Below the pieces are notes generated by a model. The model had not been told where the DNA came from, searched no databases, and was given only the letters and a program-made list of their open reading frames with translations. Positions 26,214 through 34,706 of a stretch of 64,000 nucleotides of DNA are shown piece by piece (position 1 is the stretch's first letter; each line of letters begins with the position of its first letter). The translations under genes and the position numbers were made by a program. The DNA is taken from positions 1-64,000 of the forward strand of contig NZ_JAVSNJ010000004.1 of NCBI RefSeq assembly GCF_032144095.1, read 5' to 3'. The DNA comes from Sphaerochaeta sp032144095. GTDB lineage: Bacteria; Spirochaetota; Spirochaetia; Sphaerochaetales; Sphaerochaetaceae.

Positions 26214-28010
26214 TTACTGTTGGTCTGGCCTCTTTGCCCGTATGAACGAAAGGGAGATGGCCCCCTTGCCTGCATGCAGGGCAATTACAGGCGAGGCCTG
26301 CTCTATGAACAGGGCTTTGATGCCTGTCCTTTTTTCCAGGATCTCCGCAACAGTATAGGCTAAAGAGGAATTCCCTATATAGGAAAGCCCATAGGCTTGG
26401 ATGCCCTCCCTCCTATAGACCTTCATGAACCTGGTCACCAAGGCAGATACGCTGCCGGACCGGGAGAACCTCACCCCCAGTATCTTTCCGCTGCCATCCT
26501 TGGCTAGCCCCACCAGTGGCTTGAAGTTCAATTTCAGTATCAAAGATCCGAGTCTCTTCGGGATCCTACCACCTCTGACCATCATCTCAAGCGACTGGAC
26601 AGATACCATGATGGAGGTCCTCTCTGCACTCTCCCTGATGAAGGAAAGTAGGCTCTCCCCTTTCGCACCCTTTGCAACAAAACGGGCAGCCTCTTCCACC
26701 ACAAGCCCTTGAGCAGAAGCGTTGAGCCTGGTGTCGATGATCTCTATGTCGGCACCCCCTTGCTGGAGGGCTTTTGCAGCCAACTGGTAGGTGCGGAAGG
26801 TGCCGCTGAGTTTGGAAGCTACAGAAAGTACCACAATATGCTCATAGTGCTGGGCAAGATACTCAAAATGGCGTTGTATCTCGCCGACGGAGGGCATCGA
26901 AGAGGATACCTTCTGAAGCGAAGCATCCAAGATGCCAAGCAGGAGCGGAGAGGATATCGTGATGCGGTCGAAGTAGGATGTATCCCCAACCTGCACGATC
27001 TGGGGAATCCTGTAGATACGAAAATCATCGACCACCTGTTGGGAGACATCCGCTGAGGAGTCCGTGACAATGACCGTATCGGAAAGGCGGGAATTGGCCA
27101 CCAACTGCTGCATGAACATATCATCGACCTTCTGCTCCTCGATCTGTGCATGGAGGGCAAGACGCCCAAACATCAGGGCCGGATCATCGGTGTGCAGATG
27201 GATTCGCATCAGGTTGTCATGGCTGCCCATCACCAGGGAATCACCAAGGCCAGTTACAGCGGCCCGAATACTTGCCCTCTGCGGTTCGGAAAAACGAATG
27301 AGTGCCTCAGTACAATAGCGGTAGTGGCTCTCTTCATGGGTGTGAATATGCTCGACTCTTTCAGAACCAGCATGGGTCACCAGATCGGTCTCGGCAAAGA
27401 CCCTGACAGGGTTGAGGATATAGAGGTCAACCCCTTCCAGGATTGACACAAAGGCCTTAGCCCCGGCATCGACCACACCTAAACGCTTCAACAGTTCCAT
27501 CTGGTTGGTGGTTTCCCTCTCAGCCTGCCTTGCTGAACGCAGGGCACGTCGTAGCTGGATGGAGAGTGGCAACGTTGAAGCTTCCGATTTGGAAAGCTGG
27601 TTCGCCCAGCTTTTCATGACAGTCAAAATAGTGCCTTCCATAGGGGTCTCGACCGCACTATAGGCAGCGGCAACGGCTGCCTTGGCAGCGTCGGCCAGGG
27701 CCTTGACCGTGAGTTCCTCGAACTCCCTGGCGATAAGGGAGAAGCCTTGGAAGAACTGTGCGATGATCATGCCAGAGTTCCCTCTGGCCCCGATAAGGGC
27801 AGACTTTGCAATAGTATTGGAAATATCAGCAACCGTTCCCGAGCCGTCGGTATTTGAGAGGATTGACTTGAGGGTATGGGTAATGTTTGCCCCTGTATCC
27901 CCATCAGCAACGGGGAACACGTTGATGTTGTTGATCACCTGCATATTTTCCCGAAGTCGGTAGTACCCAAAAGTCAACGAACCGTAGAGGTCTTTCCCTG
28001 TTATGGTCAT
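26214..28010 (-). CDS. DAK2-DegV fusion, fatty acid kinase FakA/FakB-like
   Basis: 598 residues in three parts. Residues 1-200: DAK2/DhaL-type ATP domain with the Mg-binding loop FPVADGDTGAN (Asp36, Asp38). Residues 201-300: a FakA middle domain with Cys233 in YCTEALI and His271/His273 in RIHLHTDDP, at places equivalent to the zinc-binding Cys and two His of FakA. Residues 311-598: a complete DegV/FakB lipid-binding domain (VTDSSAD 315-321, SSMPS near 370, SKLSGTF 399-405, GGRIPK and ALHAGKGAISLSF near the end). FakB binds a fatty acid and FakA phosphorylates it to acyl-phosphate. Here both are one chain and the FakA C-terminal domain is missing. The start overlaps plsY by 4 bp; PlsY uses acyl-phosphate. 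Function is inferred from family and context. Confidence 0.88.
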   Translation of the reverse strand: MTITGKDLYGSLTFGYYRLRENMQVINNINVFPVADGDTGANITHTLKSILSNTDGSGTVADISNTIAKSALIGARGNSGMIIAQFFQGFSLIAREFEELTVKALADAAKAAVAAAYSAVETPMEGTILTVMKSWANQLSKSEASTLPLSIQLRRALRSARQAERETTNQMELLKRLGVVDAGAKAFVSILEGVDLYILNPVRVFAETDLVTHAGSERVEHIHTHEESHYRYCTEALIRFSEPQRASIRAAVTGLGDSLVMGSHDNLMRIHLHTDDPALMFGRLALHAQIEEQKVDDMFMQQLVANSRLSDTVIVTDSSADVSQQVVDDFRIYRIPQIVQVGDTSYFDRITISSPLLLGILDASLQKVSSSMPSVGEIQRHFEYLAQHYEHIVVLSVASKLSGTFRTYQLAAKALQQGGADIEIIDTRLNASAQGLVVEEAARFVAKGAKGESLLSFIRESAERTSIMVSVQSLEMMVRGGRIPKRLGSLILKLNFKPLVGLAKDGSGKILGVRFSRSGSVSALVTRFMKVYRREGIQAYGLSYIGNSSLAYTVAEILEKRTGIKALFIEQASPVIALHAGKGAISLSFIRAKRPDQQ

Positions 28011-28633
28011 ACATGCTCCTTGGCAGACGAAAAGCTAAAGGTAGGTTCTGTGTGATGGAAAAGGCGTTTGATATTTTCTCTATGGGTAAACACGATCAAC
28101 AAACCCAGTATACCAAGAAAGGCCAACTTGGCAACCTCAATCGGCTGGGCTTGGACCAGATAGAATGGGATGAGGGCCAGATAGGTCGACAGGGAAGCAA
28201 GAGATATGTAACGGCTGAGGATTGCAACAGAGAAGAACACAGCAAGTCCAAACAGTATTGCAGAGGGAAAAAGCACAGCAATGACACCAGCACCGGTCGC
28301 AACCCCCTTGCCTCCCCTATGGGTAGAGAGGTAGGGCGTATAGATGTGGCCAAGGATGGTTGCCATGCCAATACAGAGGAGAGAGATGGAAGGCAACGAA
28401 AAGACACTGCTGGCCAAAAGTGGTGGCATGACCCCTTTGGCGATGTCCAGTACCCCTACAAGGGCACCAAACCCGAACCCGAGGGTCCTGCTTGCATTGG
28501 TAGCCCCAAGGTTCCTGCTTCCTCTCTGGCGCAGGTCAACATGCCTATGCAAAGCGATGAGATAGGAGGTAGGGATGCCACCAAGAGCATAGCCAAACAG
28601 GCAGAACAATGATGTAATTTGCAGGTTCCCCAT
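28007..28633 (-). CDS. plsY: Glycerol-3-phosphate acyltransferase PlsY
   Basis: 208 residues with about five membrane helices. The three PlsY motifs are present: GSRNLGATNASRTLG (motif 1), HIYTPYLSTHRGGKGVATGAG (motif 2, phosphate-binding loop) and the third HRENIKRLF. It transfers an acyl chain from acyl-phosphate to glycerol-3-phosphate at the inner membrane, the first step of phospholipid synthesis. ATG 28633 shares one base with the stop of the upstream gene (TAATG) and follows AGAAG; an 86-codon upstream extension has no PlsY similarity. No plsX is in the window. Confidence 0.95.
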   Translation of the reverse strand: MGNLQITSLFCLFGYALGGIPTSYLIALHRHVDLRQRGSRNLGATNASRTLGFGFGALVGVLDIAKGVMPPLLASSVFSLPSISLLCIGMATILGHIYTPYLSTHRGGKGVATGAGVIAVLFPSAILFGLAVFFSVAILSRYISLASLSTYLALIPFYLVQAQPIEVAKLAFLGILGLLIVFTHRENIKRLFHHTEPTFSFSSAKEHV

Positions 28634-29397
28634 TATTTCTTCTTTTTCCAGGGAATGAAGATCGAAGTCTGGCGAACATACTCCTGGTAGTAGGCCTCTT
28701 TGCCATACTTCTCCTTCCAGGATTTCTCCAGAAGGTTCACCCCGCTGACAAACAGCAACAGCAACGTGATGAACAGAGGGCCCAGGAGGACAAGGAAGGA
28801 GAGGCCACTCAGGTAAGGGACAACCATTATAAACGTCCCCCACCATACCAGGATCTCCCCAAAGTAGTTCGGATGGCGGCTGGTGGCCCAAAGACCTGTG
28901 GTAATGAGCTTTTTGGGATTTTTCTTCTTGAACGAGTTCTTCTGATGGTCAGCTATCGTCTCATAGACAAGGCCGAAAATGGAGAGGACAAACCCTACGA
29001 TGAGGAAGGAATAGTTGATGACCAGGTCTTTCTGCCCCATCGCAAAGGTTACCGGCAACAGGATGACCCATACCGCAGTTGCCTGCAGCAGCCAGAAGAT
29101 TCCAAAGCGTACAAACGAGTTGCGCTTGTCATCAAAGCGATGGTCGACCTTGGTGGCAAGAATACGACCCAGCAGATAGGTGCCCAAGCGCAGGGCCCAA
29201 AGGACCACAAGGACCAGCAACAAGGTTTGCAGAATGGCTTTCTGGGCATGTACGGCATAGAGATAGAGCCCAGCGATGAAAAAGCTCAGACTGTAGGAGA
29301 GGTCTGTCACCACATCGGTCTTGCGGATAAAGGCGTAGAAGAAAAACACCGTGTTGATACCAAAGGCAATGAGCAAAATCTCAAGATAAAGGTTCAT
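28633..29397 (-). CDS. DUF1295 membrane protein (steroid reductase-like)
   Basis: 254 residues, about six membrane helices. The C-terminal half carries the family signature TTGLWATSRHPNYFGEILVWWGTF, related to the NADPH site of steroid 5-alpha-reductases and isoprenylcysteine methyltransferases. The substrate is unknown. ATG 29397 with a GGAG site is preferred to a longer reading. First gene of an operon with plsY and the DAK2-DegV fusion, which points to a lipid substrate (inference). A paralogue lies at 30118-31017. Confidence 0.85.
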   Translation of the reverse strand: MNLYLEILLIAFGINTVFFFYAFIRKTDVVTDLSYSLSFFIAGLYLYAVHAQKAILQTLLLVLVVLWALRLGTYLLGRILATKVDHRFDDKRNSFVRFGIFWLLQATAVWVILLPVTFAMGQKDLVINYSFLIVGFVLSIFGLVYETIADHQKNSFKKKNPKKLITTGLWATSRHPNYFGEILVWWGTFIMVVPYLSGLSFLVLLGPLFITLLLLFVSGVNLLEKSWKEKYGKEAYYQEYVRQTSIFIPWKKKK

Positions 29398-29571
29398 AGA
29401 GTCTCCATGTTGTAGGCCTGTGCCTAGGTATGTGTGTTGTAATAACAATAATGAATCTCAATAGAAAAAACAACCTATTGGCCTTATCATCGCCTATCCA
29501 CCTCAGTGCCAATAAAAGCCTATTTTGAGGCAAATGGGTGATATACTCTATTCCATAGAGAGGGAGAATCC

Positions 29572-29964
29572 ATGAGAAGACGCACGTTCATCCTTGTGGC
29601 AATCATAGCCATCCTGCTCGTCCTGACCGTTTCAGGTAGGCTCTTTATGCAGGCAACAGAAACAAACCTGGAAAACCTGAGGACAACAAGGCTCCAGGAT
29701 ATCCAGCTAGCGACCCTCTCCGATGGATCCTACGGCGGAGCCTACTCATGCTTTCCCATCGCCGTAGAGCTCGAAGTGCAGGTCCAGGACCACAGGATAG
29801 CCGACATCAGACTACTGAAGCATCGCAACGGACAGGGAAAGGCTGCAGAGGCAATACTTCCCCTGGTAGTTGCAAAGCAAAGCCTGCAACTTGACGCGAT
29901 CAGTGGGGCAACCTATAGCAGCATCGTCATCCTCAAGGCGATAGAAGCTGCTTTGCAACCCTAG
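29572..29964 (+). CDS. Exported FMN-binding domain protein
   Basis: 130 residues. An N-terminal membrane anchor or signal (ILVAIIAILLVLTV, 7-21) is followed by a single FMN-bind domain of the NqrC/RnfG type. Near the end is DAISGATYSS, which fits the sequence on which ApbE attaches FMN through a threonine phosphoester. Such proteins carry electrons on the outer face of the membrane. GAGGGAG precedes ATG 29572. It stands between two DUF1295 genes on opposite strands and shortly before the exported MsrBA gene. ApbE is not in the window. Confidence 0.88.
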   Translation: MRRRTFILVAIIAILLVLTVSGRLFMQATETNLENLRTTRLQDIQLATLSDGSYGGAYSCFPIAVELEVQVQDHRIADIRLLKHRNGQGKAAEAILPLVVAKQSLQLDAISGATYSSIVILKAIEAALQP

Positions 29965-30081
29965 AGTCCTTCGCACCGATCAGACTATTGATAGTTCTAT
30001 AGCAAGGGGCCGTGATGGACGGGTAGATCCACACCCTTCTCTGGCTCTACTTTCCCCGATACATCTCCCTGAGTATGTTTA

Positions 30082-30110
30082 TTGAAGAGATCTACACTCT
30101 TTGCTATAGT
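30082..30110 (+). promoter_or_regulatory. Promoter of the second DUF1295 gene, leaderless layout
   Basis: TTGAAG (30082-30087), 17 bp, TATAGT (30105-30110), then 7 nt to ATG 30118. Transcription should begin at or next to the A of the start codon, and there is no ribosome site. Confidence 0.65.
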
Positions 30111-30117
30111 GTCATCC

Positions 30118-31017
30118 ATGAAAGCAAAAAACCAACCGGTCCCACTCTTCTTTACCCTCATAGTACTGTTCATCGCCCTGGTGCTCTGGTTCAACCCAAT
30201 ACAGACGAGCGACCCATTTTGGAGCGTTCTCTCCATCATGGGCCTCTCAGCACTTCTGAGCTTTACCTTCGGCCTCACCACCGACGACTACTCCTGGACT
30301 GACCGCCTGTGGAGCACCTTGCCGATAGCCTTTGCCTGGATATATGCCATGCATGGAGCCGTTAGCCTCCCCCTACTCCTGTCTGCCATCCTCGTTACCC
30401 TCTGGGGTGCAAGGCTCACCTTCAACTTTGCACGAAGGGGGGGCTATACCAGTGGAGAGGATTACCGCTGGCCAATCCTCAAAAAACGCATTGGCAATCC
30501 TTTTCTGTGGCAACTGTTCAACCTGCTGTTCATCGCCCTCTACCAGCAGGTTCTCTTTGTTGCCTTTACCAGCCCGTTGTACCTACTGGCATTGCAGGGG
30601 AAGGATGCTGCTTTGACCATCTGGTCCTGGCTTGCCATCCTGCTATTTTTTCTCTTTCTCGGCATTGAGACTGCTGCTGACCAGCAACAGTATCTGTTTC
30701 AGCAGTCAAAGCATGGCCTGCTCCCCAAAAGATCCGAATGGGCAGAACAATATGCACAAGGATTCCGTAGCAGCGGTCTCTTTTCCAAAAGCCGCCACCC
30801 CAACTATTTCGGGGAACTGGGAGTCTGGTGGAGCATCTATCTGTTTGCCTCGACGGCAACTGGGTCATGGGTGAACTGGAGCCTGGTGGGGCCGATTTTA
30901 CTCACCCTGCTTTTCATAGGCTCAACGATCTTTACGGAAAGCATCACAGCAAATAAATACAAACACTACCAAGAGTACAAGAAACAGGCATCTGCAATCC
31001 TATTCAGGTTCTGGTAG
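30118..31017 (+). CDS. DUF1295 membrane protein, second copy
   Basis: 299 residues, about seven membrane helices. Same family signature as the protein at 28633-29397 (SRHPNYFGELGVWWSIYL), but with a longer N-terminal part. The in-frame TTG at 30082 is rejected as start because it is the -35 box of a good promoter; ATG 30118 is used. No Shine-Dalgarno sequence. Function unknown; it may act on lipids or isoprenoids. Confidence 0.85.
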   Translation: MKAKNQPVPLFFTLIVLFIALVLWFNPIQTSDPFWSVLSIMGLSALLSFTFGLTTDDYSWTDRLWSTLPIAFAWIYAMHGAVSLPLLLSAILVTLWGARLTFNFARRGGYTSGEDYRWPILKKRIGNPFLWQLFNLLFIALYQQVLFVAFTSPLYLLALQGKDAALTIWSWLAILLFFLFLGIETAADQQQYLFQQSKHGLLPKRSEWAEQYAQGFRSSGLFSKSRHPNYFGELGVWWSIYLFASTATGSWVNWSLVGPILLTLLFIGSTIFTESITANKYKHYQEYKKQASAILFRFW

Positions 31018-31065
31018 TAGTATTGGGTAGAGTATTCATGATAGGATTCATTAAAAGGAGATACA

Positions 31066-32073
31066 ATGAACCTAACAAGAATAGTTCTTATCATAGTAGC
31101 TTTACTCGTCCTCCTAGCCTTTGCCCTGCCGGCAATGCGCTCCGCTTCGAAAAATCCACAAGAACCAGAGGTAACTATGGTAATTCCACAAGAAGAGAAT
31201 GCACGGTTCCAGTTCAAACCTATAGACCAGTCCCTATTGAACCAACTTAATGCAAAAGAGAGGGATGTCATCATCAACAAAGGTACCGAGTGGGCCTTTA
31301 CCGGGGAATACACCGACAACACCGAGGAAGGAACCTATTACTGCAGGCAGTGCGGTTCCCCCCTGTACACCTCAGAAGACAAGTTCGCTTCAGATTGTGG
31401 ATGGCCATCATTCGATGACGAGATTCCCTTTGCTGTGGAAAGACACCCCGATGCAGATGGTTCCAGGACAGAGATCGTCTGTGCAACCTGCAAAGGCCAT
31501 CTTGGACACGTATTCCTTGGGGAACAGCTGACCGAGAAGAATACCCGCCACTGCGTGAACTCCATCTCCATGGTATTCCGCAATGGAGCCCCCCAAGCAC
31601 GTGCTGTGTTTGCCGGTGGTTGTTTCTGGGGAGTTGAACGGCTCTTTGAACAGGTCAACGGAGTATTCTCCGCAACATCCGGATATACCGGAGGAAAGCT
31701 GGAGAACCCAACCTATGAGGATGTGCTCAGCAAGAAGAGCGGCCACCTTGAAGCGGTTGAGATCCTCTATGACCCAAGGGTGGTCTCCTACGAGGACCTT
31801 GCAAAGTACTTCTTTGAGATACACGACCCCACCCAGACAAATGGACAGGGACCGGATATCGGCAACCAGTACCTTTCGGCCATCTTCTACCAGAATAGGC
31901 ATGAATTTGACACGGCGGTCAAGCTCATATCGATCCTTGAGGGCAAAGGCCTGAAGATTGCAACAACCCTACGCCCAGCAACCCGCTTCTGGGAAGCTGA
32001 GGAGTACCATCAGGACTACTATGTCCGCAAAGGCAGCGAACCTTACTGCCACGCCTGGACAAAGCGCTTCTAG
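31066..32073 (+). CDS. msrBA: Exported methionine sulfoxide reductase MsrB-MsrA fusion
   Basis: 335 residues. Residues 5-22 are a hydrophobic export signal or anchor, so the enzyme acts outside the cytoplasm. MsrB domain about 48-170: zinc pairs in YYCRQCG and CATCKGHLGH and the catalytic cysteine in RHCVNS. MsrA domain about 178-335: catalytic cysteine in FAGGCFWGVERLF and a likely recycling cysteine in SEPYCHAW. It repairs both R and S methionine sulfoxide in envelope proteins. AAAAGGAG precedes ATG 31066. A dedicated thioredoxin-like reductant is not seen nearby. Confidence 0.95.
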   Translation: MNLTRIVLIIVALLVLLAFALPAMRSASKNPQEPEVTMVIPQEENARFQFKPIDQSLLNQLNAKERDVIINKGTEWAFTGEYTDNTEEGTYYCRQCGSPLYTSEDKFASDCGWPSFDDEIPFAVERHPDADGSRTEIVCATCKGHLGHVFLGEQLTEKNTRHCVNSISMVFRNGAPQARAVFAGGCFWGVERLFEQVNGVFSATSGYTGGKLENPTYEDVLSKKSGHLEAVEILYDPRVVSYEDLAKYFFEIHDPTQTNGQGPDIGNQYLSAIFYQNRHEFDTAVKLISILEGKGLKIATTLRPATRFWEAEEYHQDYYVRKGSEPYCHAWTKRF

Positions 32074-32088
32074 GAGAATCCAGACACC

Positions 32089-32115
32089 AAGGGCCTCTTC
32101 ACCGGGGCCCTTTTT
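32089..32115 (+). terminator. Terminator of msrBA
   Basis: AAGGGCC (32089-32095) pairs with GGCCCTT (32106-32112), followed by TTTTT. It stands 16 bp after the stop codon. Confidence 0.75.
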
Positions 32116-32121
32116 GTCTCT

Positions 32122-32886
32122 TTACTCAGAGAGGACATCACCGCTGATGATGCAGCTGCACACCACGTAGTGGCCTTTCTCCAACACACGGGAAAGCTGG
32201 CTTTCTGAAAACACCAGATCGAGGTGTCCCATCTCGGTGGCTACCGTTGCAACAGTACAGGATGTACCCTTGAAGCCGTGCTCGCGTTTCTCAACCTTCA
32301 GGACAGGGGCGGCGAGGACCATCACCTTCTCATGCTCGGCATACCTATCCCTGCTCGCCTGCTCGAGGCTCTCATCCCTGGCCATGATATAGTTGAATGG
32401 CAGCAGCTTGCGGTCATCAAGACGGGCAGGCCCCTCAACTGCACTCTCATAGGAGGCCCGGCTATCGTAGATGTCCATGGATTGGGGAAAGGCACAGACC
32501 TGCAGCGAGAGGGAGGAGTCCTCGTCGATCCTCTCCAGCGTAGCCGCATGGATGAGGTCGATGATGAAGGCAGAGCTCTCGTCGGCGTTGGTCATCAGAA
32601 GCGATACAAGCAGAGGCTCACCGATACCGACCTTTGCAAGGGGTTTTGCCTGCCAGAGGCAGCGTCCGCTCATGTGCATGTCAAGGCCTGCTATCTCCAG
32701 GTCAGAGTCCTGCTTCACGCTGCGGAAGACCAACTCCAGGCCACTGTCGAACAGCTTGCTGTAATAGGCACCCTGTTGGGCAGGGATCCTCTTTGCTTCC
32801 CTTAGCCATGTGAGAAGCTGTTCCTCGTCAAGAGAAGGCCCTTTGATGAGAACTTCCAGACCCGTGTTTGCAAGATAAATCGGCAT
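32122..32886 (-). CDS. Hypothetical cytoplasmic protein
   Basis: 254 residues, no family recognised. No signal peptide or membrane helix; mixed alpha/beta with many charged residues. ATG 32886 is taken because AGGAG lies 6 nt upstream, whereas ATG 32892 directly touches that site. It is transcribed divergently from azlC. Confidence 0.7.
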   Translation of the reverse strand: MPIYLANTGLEVLIKGPSLDEEQLLTWLREAKRIPAQQGAYYSKLFDSGLELVFRSVKQDSDLEIAGLDMHMSGRCLWQAKPLAKVGIGEPLLVSLLMTNADESSAFIIDLIHAATLERIDEDSSLSLQVCAFPQSMDIYDSRASYESAVEGPARLDDRKLLPFNYIMARDESLEQASRDRYAEHEKVMVLAAPVLKVEKREHGFKGTSCTVATVATEMGHLDLVFSESQLSRVLEKGHYVVCSCIISGDVLSE

Positions 32887-32924
32887 ATGCATCTCCTATG
32901 GAAAAAGTGTAGCATAATCGCCTC

Positions 32925-32953
32925 TTGCAGGAAAGGAGGCAAAGCAATACTAT
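32925..32953 (+). promoter_or_regulatory. Promoter of azlCD, leaderless layout
   Basis: TTGCAG (32925-32930), 17 bp, TACTAT (32948-32953), then 8 nt to ATG 32962. The only AGGAGG in front of the gene lies inside the spacer, 23 nt from the start, too far to act on it. Confidence 0.5.
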
Positions 32954-32961
32954 CTCAAAAT

Positions 32962-33684
32962 ATGATTTCCAACGCCCAGAGCAAAAGCCTTACCTTCTCC
33001 AAAGGTGTCCAGGAGGGATTTCCCATCTGTGTGGGCTACTTCCCCACTGCCATGGCCTTTGGCCTCGTCTGCAGGGACGTCGGGCTGAAACTTTGGGAAA
33101 GCGTGCTGTTTTCCGTGACAAACTTTGCCGGAAGCGGACAGTTCCTGGCCATCAACCTACTAGCCTCAGGCTCCCTCATCCTGGAGATATGCATCGGGGT
33201 GCTACTGATCAACCTGCGCTACCTCTTCATGGGAGCAGCACTGAACCAGAAGCTTGAGAAGGGCATCCATGGACCAAAACGCCTGATACTTGCCCACGGC
33301 ACCACCGACGAGGTGTTCTCGGTCGCAGTGCTGCACAAGCAGGAACTCTCCTGGACCTACATGATGGGACTGGAAGGGATCTCCTATCTTGGGTGGGTCG
33401 GAGGGACAGCCGTGGGGTTCCTGATAGGGATGATCCTCTCCCCAGAACTTCAGATGGCAGTTGGGGTAACCCTCTATGCAATGTTCATCTCCCTGTTTGC
33501 CCAGGAACTGCGCCAGAAGGGAGTGATGGTACTGCTCATCGCAGGCTTCTCTGCGATCCTGAACACGGCTCTCATCCTTGTGCTCCATATGGGCAGTGGC
33601 TGGTCCTTTGTCATCGCCATGCTCAGTGCCTCCATATTCGGGGCACTCATCATCGACGAACCTGAGACAGAGGCCTTGCCATGA
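32962..33684 (+). CDS. azlC: AzlC family branched-chain amino acid exporter subunit
   Basis: 240 residues, about seven membrane helices. The family start FSKGVQEGFPICVGYFPTAMAFGLV and the FAGSGQF turn are clear. AzlC with AzlD exports branched-chain amino acids. ATG 32962 is chosen over upstream in-frame codons, which show no AzlC similarity. The stop overlaps azlD by 4 bp. Confidence 0.93.
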   Translation: MISNAQSKSLTFSKGVQEGFPICVGYFPTAMAFGLVCRDVGLKLWESVLFSVTNFAGSGQFLAINLLASGSLILEICIGVLLINLRYLFMGAALNQKLEKGIHGPKRLILAHGTTDEVFSVAVLHKQELSWTYMMGLEGISYLGWVGGTAVGFLIGMILSPELQMAVGVTLYAMFISLFAQELRQKGVMVLLIAGFSAILNTALILVLHMGSGWSFVIAMLSASIFGALIIDEPETEALP

Positions 33685-33992
33685 ACGGCCAGATACCCAT
33701 CTTTGTCTATATCCTCGCCACAGCTGGGGCAACCTTTGCAGTACGGCTCACCCCCTACTATGCAAAGTTCCTGAACAAGCTACCCCGTTTTGTAGGCAAA
33801 TGCATGCGTCTGTTGCCCATAGCGGCCTTGGGACCTCTGGTATTCCCAGGGGTTATCCTGGACTTCTCCCCCCAATGGTATGCAGGCCTTGCAGGCATCG
33901 CAGCCTCCTTCCTCATCGCCTACAAGAAAGGCGGGATGATACTGCCCATCCTCAGTAGCGTATTGGTAACCTACCTCGTCTTGCTAGTGTAG
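33681..33992 (+). CDS. azlD: AzlD family small membrane subunit
   Basis: 103 residues, four membrane helices. ATAGATFAVRLTPYYAKFLNKLPRFVGKCMRLLP is the typical AzlD N-terminal half with the conserved Arg-x-Pro region. Partner of AzlC, translationally coupled. Confidence 0.92.
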   Translation: MNGQIPIFVYILATAGATFAVRLTPYYAKFLNKLPRFVGKCMRLLPIAALGPLVFPGVILDFSPQWYAGLAGIAASFLIAYKKGGMILPILSSVLVTYLVLLV

Positions 33993-33993
33993 C

Positions 33994-34023
33994 TTGACGC
34001 ATCTGCTTCCAAGATTCTAGGAT
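33994..34023 (+). promoter_or_regulatory. Possible promoter of the TatD-like gene, leaderless layout
   Basis: TTGACG (33994-33999), 18 bp, TAGGAT (34018-34023), then 5 nt to ATG 34029. It starts right after the azlD stop. Confidence 0.4.
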
Positions 34024-34028
34024 AGGGT

Positions 34029-34706
34029 ATGTTTGATGCACACCGACACCTTCCTGGTGACCAAGACATACCAGATGCCCTCTACTGCACCTCCAGGCGG
34101 GATGAATGGGAAAGGCTGCTGAGCCTCCCCCATCCTGCCATTGGGGCCATCGGATGCCTTGCAACCAGTGAATTCCCCACTATCGGGGAGTTTGCCCAAT
34201 TCCTGGAAAGCCACCCCCACCTGCAGGTAGGGGAGGTCGGGCTGGACAAACGCTTTGGTGCCATGGAAGAGCAGAAAAGGTTTCTCCTTGCCACCCTGGA
34301 CCTGGCCTATTCCCTGGGTCGGAGCGTTACTGCCCATGTGGTCCGCTCCGACGGACTTTTTCTCTCCTGCCTGGGCCAGGCTGGCAAGAGGTTACCCACC
34401 ATCCTGTGGCATGGGTTTACCTCAAGCCTCGAAACAGCGACAGAGGCAGCCAGGAAGGGGTGCATCCTCTCCCTGGGTCCAGGGGTAGCACACGCCAGGT
34501 TGGCAGGGAAGCTACAGCAGGTATCCCGCCTACCCTTTGCCATAGAGACCGACTATGATGGATCGAGAACGACGACACCCTACCCCCAGGTAGTTGAAGG
34601 CCAATACAGCCTGATAGGCCGCCTCATGGGCGTGGACAGGGAAACCCTGATAAGGAACAATGATGAAAAAAGAACAGTTCTTACGAATAACACGCCTGCT
34701 TGGTGA
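34029..34706 (+). CDS. TatD family metal-dependent hydrolase
   Basis: 225 residues, 30 to 40 shorter than usual. All metal ligands of the amidohydrolase-like TatD fold can be placed: FDAHRHL (HxH), GEVGLDKRFG (Glu), VTAHVVRSDG (His), LWHGFTSS (His) and IETDYDG (Asp). TatD proteins are DNases or act on D-aminoacyl-tRNA-like substrates; the role here is unknown. The end overlaps tcdA, so both are one transcript. Confidence 0.85.
   Translation: MFDAHRHLPGDQDIPDALYCTSRRDEWERLLSLPHPAIGAIGCLATSEFPTIGEFAQFLESHPHLQVGEVGLDKRFGAMEEQKRFLLATLDLAYSLGRSVTAHVVRSDGLFLSCLGQAGKRLPTILWHGFTSSLETATEAARKGCILSLGPGVAHARLAGKLQQVSRLPFAIETDYDGSRTTTPYPQVVEGQYSLIGRLMGVDRETLIRNNDEKRTVLTNNTPAW

Noticed and set aside
28634..28891. 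N-terminal extension of PlsY by 86 residues
   Set aside because: The extension overlaps the DUF1295 gene out of frame, has no PlsY similarity, and a coupled start (TAATG) exists at 28633.
33994..34023. Counting every A/T-rich hexamer before a gene as a promoter
   Set aside because: Many genes have TATA-like hexamers by chance; only pairs with a -35 box at 16-18 bp were listed, and the TatD one is kept with low confidence because its spacer is 18 bp and an AGGG lies near the start.
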